From Actinomycetota bacterium (lineage in GTDB: Bacteria > Actinomycetota > Thermoleophilia > Gaiellales > Gaiellaceae), in the NCBI GenBank assembly GCA_019236545.1, contig JAFAIV010000135.1, positions 1 through 6,316 on the forward strand: a stretch of 6,316 nucleotides of DNA, written 5' to 3'. The notes beneath the pieces were generated by a model that did not search any database, had not been told where the DNA came from, and worked only from the letters and a program-made list of their open reading frames with translations. A program made the position numbers and the translations under genes. How positions within the stretch are numbered: the stretch's first letter is position 1; every line of letters begins with the position of its first letter. Positions 1-6,316 of the stretch are shown piece after piece.

Positions 1-547
1 GACGGCGCACGTCTCGCGCGGCCTCGCGGTCGACGGCTCGCCCGCGGGCTGGAACGCGCTCGCGCTGACCCTCCCGCGGAAGGGCCTCGCCGACGACCTC
101 CGCCTCGGCCTCGCGCTCAACGGCGCGCTGAACGACGCCGCTGTGGCCGCCTACGCCGCCAAGCGCGAGTACCAGGCTCCGCGCCCGATCTCGATGGTGC
201 GCTACCTCGCCTTCAACGACGAGCTGCCACTGATCCCGGGCTTGATCCGCAGGGTCAAACCGCGGACGTGGGTCATGTTGGAGGGCCGCTGGGTCGACGG
301 CGCGCGCTGGACGCCGCCGGCCGCGACGCCGCCCTCGCCAGGCTGGGTCTCCGCGGACGCGACCTACGCGTACGCCGCCGCCCGCGTCCTCGGCTCCCTC
401 ACCGGCCGCTCCTTCGCCACCCGCGCCGCGCAGGCCGCGAACGCCGGAGTCGCGAACGGCACCGAGCTCGCGATGGACGTCGCCGCCGGCAAGAAGCTCG
501 GCCTCGAGATCGGCGCCCTCGCGCTCCGGAAGATTCCCGGCCGCTGA
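1..547 (+). CDS. Vanadium-dependent haloperoxidase / PAP2-like protein, C-terminal part (5' end outside window), active site apparently degenerate
   Basis: The frame is open from base 2 to a TGA at 545-547, giving 181 residues with no start in the window. The internal GTG at 143 lies inside a conserved helix and is not a credible start. The stretch LNDAAVAAYAAKREYQAPRPIS (fragment residues 43-64) matches motif 1 of the family, K-x6-RP, with K54 and R61 as vanadate/phosphate ligands. PSPGWVSADATYAYAAARVL (near 341-390) occupies the place of motif 2 (PSGH or VSGH followed by S/T), but reads VSAD, losing the acid-base His. The last block, AGVANGTELAMDVAAGKKLG, lines up with SRxxGGIHFxxDxxxG, where the vanadate-binding His is Glu (464-466) and the SR pair is AG. 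Homology rests on the spacing and the ends of the blocks. These enzymes normally oxidise halides or hydrolyse phosphoesters, but this one may do neither. It faces the sugar-transport genes convergently. Confidence 0.7.
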   Translation, partial: TAHVSRGLAVDGSPAGWNALALTLPRKGLADDLRLGLALNGALNDAAVAAYAAKREYQAPRPISMVRYLAFNDELPLIPGLIRRVKPRTWVMLEGRWVDGARWTPPAATPPSPGWVSADATYAYAAARVLGSLTGRSFATRAAQAANAGVANGTELAMDVAAGKKLGLEIGALALRKIPGR

Positions 548-562
548 CGCGACGCCGCAGGG

Positions 563-584
563 CAAGCCGGGCGGAGCCGGCTTG
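563..584 (+). terminator. Hairpin 16 nt after the haloperoxidase-like gene, possible terminator
   Basis: CAAGCCGG (563-570) pairs perfectly with CCGGCTTG (577-584) around a 6-nt loop, giving an 8-bp GC-rich stem just after the TGA at 545-547. No T-tract follows on the + strand (the next bases are GCCGGAGG). The position suggests a terminator or 3'-end stabiliser for the + strand gene. Confidence 0.45.
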
Positions 585-658
585 GCCGGAGGCGATCCCC
601 GCTCCCGCAGACGCCGCGAAAGCGGCCTCAGCGGGCGGGCGAGAAACCACTGCACGGA

Positions 659-688
659 GCACGTGGGAGACCGCTCTCTCCCGCGTGC
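659..688 (-). terminator. Twelve-pair hairpin in the convergent gap, possible bidirectional terminator
   Basis: GCACGTGGGAGA (659-670) pairs with TCTCCCGCGTGC (677-688) around a 6-nt loop. All twelve positions pair if one T-G wobble is allowed. It is the strongest stem in the gap and starts about 46 nt after the permease stop on the minus strand. No T-tract is present, so termination is inferred from its place between convergent genes. It could serve transcripts from either side. Confidence 0.45.
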
Positions 689-734
689 GGAGTTCCGCTT
701 CGAGCGAGCGGAGCGTCAGCTTCGCGAGCTAGGA

Positions 735-1999
735 CTAGCGGCCCGCGCGAACCTGCAGCCGGCGCGACACGGTGTCGAGCGTGACGGCGAGCAGCAGGAT
801 CAGGCCGGTGACGATGTAGATCGTCCCGGTCGAGTAGCCGGCGGTGTCGAGGCCGTTCGAGACGGTCGCGATCACGAGCGAGCCGATCAGCGCGCCGCGC
901 ACCTCGCCGCGGCCGCCGAAGAGGCTGACGCCGCCGATGACGGCCGCCGCGATCGAGTTCAGGAGCAGCGTGCTCGGCGGGAACGTCAGCGCGACCGAGT
1001 TCACGTTCGCCGCGAGGATGATGCCGCCGACCGCCGCCGTCGCGCCCGAGATGCCGAAGACGAGGACGCGGATGCGCGGGACGTTGATGCCGGCGCGGCG
1101 CGCGGCCTCGGCGTTGCCACCGACCGCGTAGACGTGGCGGCCGAACAGCGTCCGCTTCGCGAGGAACGTGAGCACGACGAGGAAGATGAGGATGAGCAGC
1201 CCGGCGAGGGGGAGCCCGAACGGCGTGCCCTGGACGACGCCGTGGTTGCAGATCGCGACGACGCCGAACGCGGCGAGCCCGATTCCCGCCGACTTCAGCG
1301 CGATCGAGCGGATGCTCTCACCGCTGACGTTCGCCTGCCGCTGGCGCAGCCAGCCGACGAGCCGCGATACGGGGTAGACGGCGGTGACGGCGGCGGCGAT
1401 CAGGTACCCGGCGAAGTGCGAGAAGTAGTAGCTCGCCGTGTAGTTGATCCAGCGGTCCTGGATGATGATCGTGCCGCGCACCTGCAGCTTCGACAGGATC
1501 ACGCCCTGCCAGATCAGGTAGCCGGCCAGCGTGACGACGAACGACGGCACGCCGACGAACGCGACGATCGAGCCCTGCACGACGCCGATCAGCGCGCACG
1601 CGGCGACCGCGATCAGCATCGCGATCAGGCCGTTCACCTGCCAGCCCGTTCCCGGCAGCTGCAGCTCCGCCACGATCAGCGCGCCGATGCCGGCGACGAA
1701 GCCGATCGAGAGGTCGATCTCGCCCAGCAGCAGCACGAAGACGACGCCGAAGGCGAGCATCGTCGTCCCCGCCATCTGGATGATGATGTTGCTGAAGTTG
1801 ATGGCGGTGAAGAAGTTCGTCGCCTTGAAGCTGAAGAAGACGACGATGAAGATCTGCCCGAGGATGATCGGGACGATCCCCAGGTTCCCCTGGCGGATGT
1901 CCGAGGTCAGCTGATCCCAGAAGCCGAGGATCCCGCCGCGGCCCTCGCGGTGCTCGTCGGGCGGGGCGGCCCCCTCCGGGCCGACGACCTCGGCGGTGG

Positions 2000-2003
<4 letters not shown>
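735..2003 (-). CDS. XylH-like sugar ABC transporter permease (BPD_transp_2 family)
   Basis: This is a 422-residue integral membrane protein of the ribose/xylose/galactose permease class, forming the channel that takes sugar from the binding protein across the cytoplasmic membrane. A hydrophilic N-terminus of about 40 residues precedes roughly ten hydrophobic segments. Family signatures are LLLGEIDLSIGFVAGIGALI (about residues 91-110), VPSFVVTLAGYLIWQG, the cytoplasmic coupling stretch GGNAEAARRAGINVPRIRV, and the C-terminal IGGVSLFGGRGEVRGALIGS followed by a last membrane helix. The length is nearer XylH (about 390) than RbsC (about 320). The GTG start at 2001-2003 overlaps the ATPase stop as GTGA, pointing to translational coupling. 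The same frame stays open further upstream, but that part is antisense-like reading of the ATPase gene. The stop at 735-737 is followed two codons later by a second in-frame TAG (729-731). Xylose is an inference from the neighbouring binding protein. Confidence 0.92.
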
Positions 2004-2779
<776 letters not shown>

Positions 2780-2788
2780 GGGCGATCG

Positions 2789-2794
2789 ATCATA
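2789..2794 (-). promoter_or_regulatory. Possible -10 box (TATGAT) for leaderless transcription of the ATPase gene
   Basis: On the minus strand TATGAT (5 of 6 matches to TATAAT) ends 9 nt before the ATG at 2779. Transcription would start within a few bases of the ATG, giving a leaderless mRNA, which fits the absence of a Shine-Dalgarno. No good -35 box is seen at the usual distance, so this is tentative. Confidence 0.35.
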
Positions 2795-2805
2795 CGAGGG
2801 AGGGG

Positions 2806-2843
2806 CGGGCGGTGAAAGCGCCCGAAGACGCCTTCACCGCCCG
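2806..2843 (-). terminator. Strong intra-operon hairpin between binding-protein and ATPase genes
   Basis: CGGGCGGTGAA (2806-2816) pairs perfectly with TTCACCGCCCG (2833-2843). After one A-C mismatch, three more pairs (GCG with CGC) close an 8-nt loop at 2821-2828, so the stem has 14 pairs in all. It begins 11 nt after the binding-protein stop on the minus strand and is followed by a C-rich stretch, not a T-run. Its place between binding-protein and membrane-component genes is where ABC importer operons often carry stabilising or attenuating stems that raise binding-protein mRNA. It is therefore read as a partial terminator or 3' stabiliser. Confidence 0.7.
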
Positions 2844-2854
2844 ACGACCCTTTC

Positions 2855-3922
2855 CTACTTGCAGTACTGCGCGTAGGCGCCGACGCACACGTCGCTCTTC
2901 TTCAGGAACTTGTCCGTGAAGAGGCGCGTGTAGTTGGCCTTGGTGATCCAGATGACCGGGAGCGCGAGGGTCGGCTCGTTCTTCGAGCCGTTCTTGCGGA
3001 ACCCGTTCGACTTCGGCGTCTGGCCCTTGACGAGCGCGACCGCGGCCGCCGCGGCGGCGTTGGCCTCGTCAGGCACGTACTTGTAGACCGTGCCGGTCTG
3101 CCAGCCGGCGAGGATGTACTGGACACCCTGCGGCGTCGCGTCCTGGCCGGACAGCGGGATCGGCTTCAGGTGCTTCGCCTTCAGATCGGCGACGACCGCG
3201 CCCGCGATGTTGTCGTTCGCGGCGAGAACGGCGTCGATCTTGTTGTTCGTCTTGACGAGCATCTGCGAGAAGATGGTCGAAGCGTTGTTCGCGTCCCAGT
3301 CGGGCACGAACTGCTGCGGCCCCTTCGTCAGAGCGCCGCTCGAGAAGAGCGGGTTGAGCACGGCGTCGTTGCCGCTCTTGAACCAGAACGCGTTCTGGTC
3401 CGTCGGCCCGCCCCAGAGCTCGGCGACGACCGGCTTCTTCGAGTACGTGCCGTTCGCCTTCATCGCGGCGACGATGCCGTTCGCCTGCGCCTCGCCGACG
3501 GCCTTGCCGTCGAACGTGACGTAGACCGACGCGGTGCCGCCGGTGACCTGGCGGTCGTAGTCGATCGCCTTGCCGCCCTTCTCGGTGAACAGCTTCTCGA
3601 TCGCGGCCGCGGAACCGTTGTCGAGGGCCGTCTCGATGACGACCTTCGCGCCGGCCGCGAGGCACGCCTGAGCCTGCGACTTCTGCTTCTCCGGGTCGTT
3701 CAGCGCGTTCGTGATCATCGCGCTGACGCCGGCCTTCTTGAAGGCGGCCGCCATCGCCGGGGCGTCGAACTGCACCCAGCGGACGGACGACTTCGTGTCG
3801 GGCAGCAGGACGCAGACCTGTGCGCTCGCCTTGTGGCTCGCGGTCGCGCCGCTGGCGACGACGGCTGCAACGGCTGCAAAGACGCCGAGCAGCGCAATCG
3901 TCTTCCGAGAGAACTTCCTCAC
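2855..3922 (-). CDS. XylF-like secreted sugar-binding protein
   Basis: This 355-residue extracytoplasmic binding protein (Peripla_BP_4 type) captures sugar for the importer encoded downstream. A Sec-type signal peptide is clear: basic MRKFSRK, a hydrophobic stretch 8-26, and a likely cut after ASA (32-34). There is no lipobox Cys. The mature part follows E. coli XylF closely in pattern: SVRWVQFD (Arg48), IDYDRQV (Asp123, Arg124), VTFDGKAVGE, WGGPTDQNA (Asn177), AANDNIAG (Asn236), LSGQDATPQGV (Asp261) and QTGTVYK (Lys281). From memory of the XylF structure these correspond to Arg16, Asp90, Arg91, Asn137, Asn196, Asp222 and Lys242, which hold xylose, so a pentose is likely. The GTG at 3920-3922 is preferred because GAGGAGGAGG lies 6 nt upstream; an in-frame TTG at 3964 overlaps the promoter. 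Four cysteines (37, 87, 346, 354) could form disulfides. A related monosaccharide is also possible. Confidence 0.9.
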   Translation of the reverse strand: MRKFSRKTIALLGVFAAVAAVVASGATASHKASAQVCVLLPDTKSSVRWVQFDAPAMAAAFKKAGVSAMITNALNDPEKQKSQAQACLAAGAKVVIETALDNGSAAAIEKLFTEKGGKAIDYDRQVTGGTASVYVTFDGKAVGEAQANGIVAAMKANGTYSKKPVVAELWGGPTDQNAFWFKSGNDAVLNPLFSSGALTKGPQQFVPDWDANNASTIFSQMLVKTNNKIDAVLAANDNIAGAVVADLKAKHLKPIPLSGQDATPQGVQYILAGWQTGTVYKYVPDEANAAAAAAVALVKGQTPKSNGFRKNGSKNEPTLALPVIWITKANYTRLFTDKFLKKSDVCVGAYAQYCK

Positions 3923-3928
3923 GCTGTG

Positions 3929-3938
3929 CCTCCTCCTC
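3929..3938 (-). promoter_or_regulatory. Strong ribosome binding site deciding the GTG start of the XylF-like gene
   Basis: On the minus strand GAGGAGGAGG lies 6 nt upstream of the GTG at 3920-3922. It is the best Shine-Dalgarno in the window and fixes the start of the binding-protein gene. Confidence 0.85.
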
Positions 3939-3963
3939 GATCCGGTCGGGGAACTGCGGCGCA

Positions 3964-3991
3964 ATCCTACTCTGCTAGTTCAATAGTTCAA
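3964..3991 (-). promoter_or_regulatory. Promoter of the sugar importer operon
   Basis: On the minus strand a -35 box TTGAAC (3986-3991) is separated by 16 bp from a -10 box TAGGAT (3964-3969), a common actinobacterial form. Transcription would start near 3957, leaving a leader of about 35 nt that contains the strong ribosome binding site. The stretch is clearly more AT-rich than its surroundings. It lies in the 97-bp gap after the Tat-type binding-protein gene, so the importer probably has its own control. Confidence 0.65.
3976..3991 (-). repeat. Perfect 8-bp tandem repeat over the -35 box, possible operator
   Basis: On the minus strand TTGAACTA occurs twice in a row without a gap (3984-3991 and 3976-3983). 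The first copy contains the -35 box and the second fills the spacer. This is where a repressor would block RNA polymerase. A ROK-type sugar repressor is one candidate, but the motif is not a recognised site to me and no regulator gene lies in the window. Confidence 0.55.
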
Positions 3992-3993
3992 GT

Positions 3994-4009
3994 CCCGCGA
4001 CCAGGCGGG
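3994..4009 (-). terminator. Short hairpin after the Tat-type binding-protein gene
   Basis: CCCGC (3994-3998) pairs with GCGGG (4005-4009) around a 6-nt loop, 10 nt after the TAA at 4020-4022 on the minus strand and just before the -35 box of the next operon. The stem has only five pairs and no T-tract, so it is a weak terminator candidate and some read-through into the importer genes is plausible. Confidence 0.35.
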
Positions 4010-4019
4010 GTCGAAGTCG

Positions 4020-5051
4020 TTACCCGACCGGGTACTGCTCCTGCGCGGAGCTGCCCTCGAAGCGGCTCTTCGTGGTGACGTAGCGGGCTGCGTTGGCCCT
4101 TGTCACGAAGTTCAGGCCGGTGTTGGTTTCGGCCGGGTGCACGAGGCCGCCGCTGTAGCGGTACAGGAAGAGCTGCAGCACCGGCAGGAACCCCTGGAGG
4201 TACGGCTGCTGGTCGATCGCGAAGTCGAGGTCGCCGGCGTGGATCGCGCGCAGCGTCGATTGGAGCAGGTCGTAGCCGCCCGCGTGGACGCCCTTCGCGC
4301 GAAGCTTGTACTTCCGCATCACGGCCGCGACGCCCGCCGTCGAGCCGGCATCGACGGCGAAGAGCCCCTTCGCGCCCTTGTTGCCGAGGTAGGTCGCCTC
4401 GATCTTCTTCGCCTCCGCGTGGACGTCGACGCCGGTCGCGACGACGTGGGCGGCGATCGGGCGGCCGGAGTCGCGGATCGCGTCGAGCGCGCCGTCGATC
4501 CGCGGCTGGATGTTGAGCTGGTGCGGCGTGGCGATGAAGAGGAAGACGTCGCCCTGGCCGACGAGCCCGCCGAGGCGTCCGCCGAGCTCGAGGCCTGACT
4601 GGTAGTTGTCCTGGCCGATGTAGGCGAGCCGCGGGTTCGCCTTCGCGCCGTCGGCGTTGTACGAGACGACGGGGATCTTCCTGGCGAGCGCCGCGGAGGT
4701 CGGGGCGTCGAACGCCTGCGGGTCGATCAGCGAGACGGCGATCCCGTCCACGCGCCTCGAGATCGCGTGCCGCATCGCGCGCACCATCTCGCCGACGTCG
4801 CTCGTCTTCGACCCGGTCCACTCGACCTCGACGCCGAGCAGCGCCGCGGCGTCCTGGCTGCCGTACTTCGCCGGGACGAAGAACGGGTTCGTCAGCGCGT
4901 GGTTGACGAAGACGAAGCGCCAGGTCGGATGCTGTTGCGGGAAGGCGACCGGCCCACCGCCTGCGAACGCGTCCGGGGCGAGGCCGAGCGCCGCGGCGGC
5001 GGCGCCGAGACGGATCAGCGCCCGCCGGTCGAGCCGGCCCGGCCCGGTCAC
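4020..5051 (-). CDS. RbsB-like sugar-binding protein with Tat-type signal peptide
   Basis: This 343-residue binding protein is of the ribose-binding (Peripla_BP_4) fold. The N-terminus LDRRALIRLG (7-16), a mild hydrophobic run to residue 25 and an AFA cut site (28-30) make a twin-arginine signal, meaning export after folding; there is no lipobox. Fold landmarks are FVFVNHALTNPFF (aromatic pair Phe57-Phe58), VDGIAVSLIDPQAF (101-114), IPVVSYNAD (Asn132, Asp134), RLAYIGQDNYQSG (141-153), GGYD (Asp261) and DQQPYLQG (Gln281-Gln282). The last two match the hinge and ligand positions of RbsB. The protein has no cysteine. Its GTG start (5049-5051) overlaps the ABC-2 permease stop as GTGA, with no Shine-Dalgarno of its own, so translation is coupled to an exporter-type gene. 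Substrate is unknown; inositol, ribose or other polyols are possible. It is not a close copy of the XylF-like protein next door. Confidence 0.87.
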   Translation of the reverse strand: MTGPGRLDRRALIRLGAAAAALGLAPDAFAGGGPVAFPQQHPTWRFVFVNHALTNPFFVPAKYGSQDAAALLGVEVEWTGSKTSDVGEMVRAMRHAISRRVDGIAVSLIDPQAFDAPTSAALARKIPVVSYNADGAKANPRLAYIGQDNYQSGLELGGRLGGLVGQGDVFLFIATPHQLNIQPRIDGALDAIRDSGRPIAAHVVATGVDVHAEAKKIEATYLGNKGAKGLFAVDAGSTAGVAAVMRKYKLRAKGVHAGGYDLLQSTLRAIHAGDLDFAIDQQPYLQGFLPVLQLFLYRYSGGLVHPAETNTGLNFVTRANAARYVTTKSRFEGSSAQEQYPVG

Positions 5052-5992
5052 GCCGGACGGCGCCGGACGAGCCAGAGCGTCAGCAGGACGACGGCGACGG
5101 CGAGGGCGGCGAAGATCCCCGCCTCGATCGCCTGGAACGTCCAGAAGCGGTCGGCGGGCTGGTACGAGACGATCCGCTTCCAGCCGAGGCCGAGGATGTA
5201 CGACTGCGGGTCGATCCCGGCCTGCTGCGCGTGGACGACGGCGAGGTTCTCGCGCGCGGTCGTGATCACGCTCCCGCCGGCGTCGACGAGCGTGTCGCTG
5301 AGCACCCAGTTCCCGGCCGGCTGGACGTCCGTCCCGGCGACCACCTGCTGCAGGGGCGCGAGGAAATGCGGCCGCGCGAACTTCAGCACGATGAGCCGCG
5401 TCGCCGCGAAGGCGATCAGCGTCGCCGTCATGGCCGGGACGGTGCGCCGGAAGACGAGCCCGGCGAGGACGCCGAGCGCGAGCGCGAAGAGCGCGTACGC
5501 GGGCACGACGAGCCCTTCGAGGTCGAACGCGCTCGGCGACATCCGGCCCTGGAGCGTGTCGAACGGGCCGCGCCACCACATGACGAGGCCGCTCACGGCT
5601 GCCGCGACGAGGACGGTGGCGAGCGCGATCCAGGCGGTCTTCGAGACGAGCCAGCGCGAGCGCGGGACGCCCTGCGTCCACGCGAATCGGTGCGTCCCGA
5701 GCTCGAGCTCCCGCGCGAGCAGCGGCGCGCCGACGAAGAGGCCGAACAGCGCGGGCAGCACCATCAGGCCGCGGATGCCGGACACCCAGCTCCCGAACTC
5801 GCCCTCGAAGTGGCGGACGATCAGGTCACAGCCGGACCGCCCGCCGGGAGGCAGGCAGTCCGCGAGCGGCTTCGCGTGGTACTCGGTGAGGACCGGGACG
5901 TGCGTCCCGACGGCCGTCGCCGCCAGCAGCGCGAGCAGCCCGAGCCCGCCGAAGAGATGGGCGCGGTGCTGCCGCCACGTCACCCATGCCAT
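5048..5992 (-). CDS. ABC-2 type transporter permease
   Basis: This 314-residue membrane protein is the channel partner of the ATPase encoded just before it. MAWVTWRQHR at the N-terminus, and ELELGTHRFAWTQGVPRSRW (95-114) after the second membrane helix, are marks of a permease family common in actinomycetes. About six hydrophobic helices are visible (near 13-29, 75-93, 120-139, 161-181, 185-204 and 287-309). External loops lie between helices 1 and 2 (with Cys46 and Cys55) and between 5 and 6 (about 80 residues). Such pairs usually export drugs, lipids or peptides. The ATG at 5990-5992 is chosen because it begins the family N-terminus; it overlaps the ATPase end by 13 nt. An upstream in-frame ATG at 6089-6091 would extend it through the ATPase coding region and is unlikely. 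The permease stop overlaps the start of the Tat-type binding protein. Substrate cannot be told. Confidence 0.85.
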   Translation of the reverse strand: MAWVTWRQHRAHLFGGLGLLALLAATAVGTHVPVLTEYHAKPLADCLPPGGRSGCDLIVRHFEGEFGSWVSGIRGLMVLPALFGLFVGAPLLARELELGTHRFAWTQGVPRSRWLVSKTAWIALATVLVAAAVSGLVMWWRGPFDTLQGRMSPSAFDLEGLVVPAYALFALALGVLAGLVFRRTVPAMTATLIAFAATRLIVLKFARPHFLAPLQQVVAGTDVQPAGNWVLSDTLVDAGGSVITTARENLAVVHAQQAGIDPQSYILGLGWKRIVSYQPADRFWTFQAIEAGIFAALAVAVVLLTLWLVRRRPA

Positions 5993-6316
5993 CGGAGCGG
6001 CACCTTCTCGGGCGGCGACTGCACCGGCAGGCGCTCCGGCGTCATGTAGGAGAGGAGCAGCTCCTCGAGGCCGACGTTCTCGACCGTCCACGACGGGTCG
6101 GCGATCGGGCCGTCGGCGACGACGAGCAGGGTGAGCTGGCGGCCGGCGTAGCGCTCGCGGACGATCGTGCGGACGCCACGGATCGTGCCGATCGGGCGGC
6201 GTGGCCCCATCAGGATCCGGTGCGACTCGAGCAGCTCCTCGACGTTCCCCTGCAGGCGGACGCCGCCGCCGGTGAGCAGAACGATGTGGTCGCAGACGCG
6301 CTCGATGTCGGCAATC
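5980..6316 (-). CDS. ABC transporter ATP-binding protein, C-terminal end (5' part outside window)
   Basis: The last 111 residues are present, in frame from base 6315 down to a TGA at 5980-5982. The fragment opens with ADIERVCDHIVLLTGGGVRL, the strand and helix after the H-loop in which exporter ATPases read (A)DxERVCDHxxxLxxG. It continues with QGNVEELLESHRILMGPRR, which begins the accessory C-terminal domain typical of actinobacterial ABC-2 exporters. A short beta-rich tail follows (RTIVRERYAGRQLTLLVVAD, then the helix VGLEELLLSYM). The nucleotide-binding motifs lie beyond the window edge. The internal ATG at 6208-6210 is not the start. The end overlaps the permease start by 13 nt, so the two are co-translated partners. 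Confidence 0.82.
   Translation of the reverse strand, partial: IADIERVCDHIVLLTGGGVRLQGNVEELLESHRILMGPRRPIGTIRGVRTIVRERYAGRQLTLLVVADGPIADPSWTVENVGLEELLLSYMTPERLPVQSPPEKVPLRWHG

Larger units (their letters stand above)
548..734. other. Convergent intergenic region with several hairpins, no gene seen
   Basis: This 187-bp gap separates the + strand haloperoxidase-like gene from the minus-strand permease gene, which converge here. I see no convincing coding content. It is dense in inverted repeats, listed separately where strong: 563-584, 613-626 (five pairs closed by a GAAA tetraloop), 659-688 and 694-712. None is followed by a run of T on either strand. If they end transcription they do so without a classical U-tract, as is often the case in high-GC actinobacteria. 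Confidence 0.6.

Noticed and set aside
3923..3964. A longer start (TTG at 3964) for the XylF-like protein
   Set aside because: The TTG overlaps the -10 box and would add 14 basic, polar residues before a complete signal peptide. The GTG with a strong ribosome binding site fits better.
5052..5681. An N-terminal extension of the Tat-type binding protein upstream of 5051
   Set aside because: It is an out-of-frame reading of the ABC-2 permease gene. The GTG at 5049-5051 gives a proper signal peptide directly.
2855..6316. One continuous operon from the exporter ATPase through to the sugar permease
   Set aside because: A hairpin and a good promoter lie in the 97-bp gap at 3923-4019, so two transcription units are more likely, although read-through cannot be excluded.

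Overview
The window is very GC-rich (G or C dominates third codon positions throughout), with tightly packed genes, GTG starts, GTGA stop/start overlaps and an ABC-2 permease of the WVTWRQHR type common in actinomycetes. This suggests a high-GC actinobacterium, perhaps of the Thermoleophilia (Gaiella/Solirubrobacter side). That placement is an inference from protein style, not from a marker gene.

Layout. On the + strand, positions 1-547 hold the 3' end of a vanadium-haloperoxidase/PAP2-like gene whose later active-site motifs look degenerate. A 187-bp convergent intergenic region with several hairpins follows (548-734). Everything else is on the minus strand and is best read from right to left. 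First comes the C-terminal end of an ABC ATPase (5980-6316), then an ABC-2 type permease (5048-5992, overlapping by 13 nt), then a substrate-binding protein with a Tat-like signal peptide (4020-5051, joined by a GTGA overlap). A 97-bp gap follows, holding a small hairpin, a good promoter and a perfect 8-bp tandem repeat over its -35 box. Then comes a complete sugar importer in the order XylF-like binding protein (2855-3922), single-domain ATPase (2000-2779) and XylH-like permease (735-2003).

How it works together. The XylF-like protein keeps residues matching the xylose-contacting set of E. coli XylF. The permease is of the ribose/xylose (BPD_transp_2) class, so the module probably imports a pentose or similar monosaccharide. 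A strong hairpin between the binding-protein and ATPase genes should leave more binding-protein mRNA than ATPase/permease mRNA. The ATPase and permease are translationally coupled by GTGA. The ATPase gene has no Shine-Dalgarno but a TATGAT box 9 nt upstream, so it may also have a leaderless promoter.

The most unusual feature is the second binding protein. It is a RbsB-like, cysteine-free, Tat-type protein encoded as the last gene of an exporter-type (ATPase plus ABC-2 permease) operon. It could be a second receptor for the adjacent importer, or part of an undescribed exporter/sensor arrangement. No RNA genes, CRISPR arrays, insertion sequences or sugar-catabolic genes are visible.
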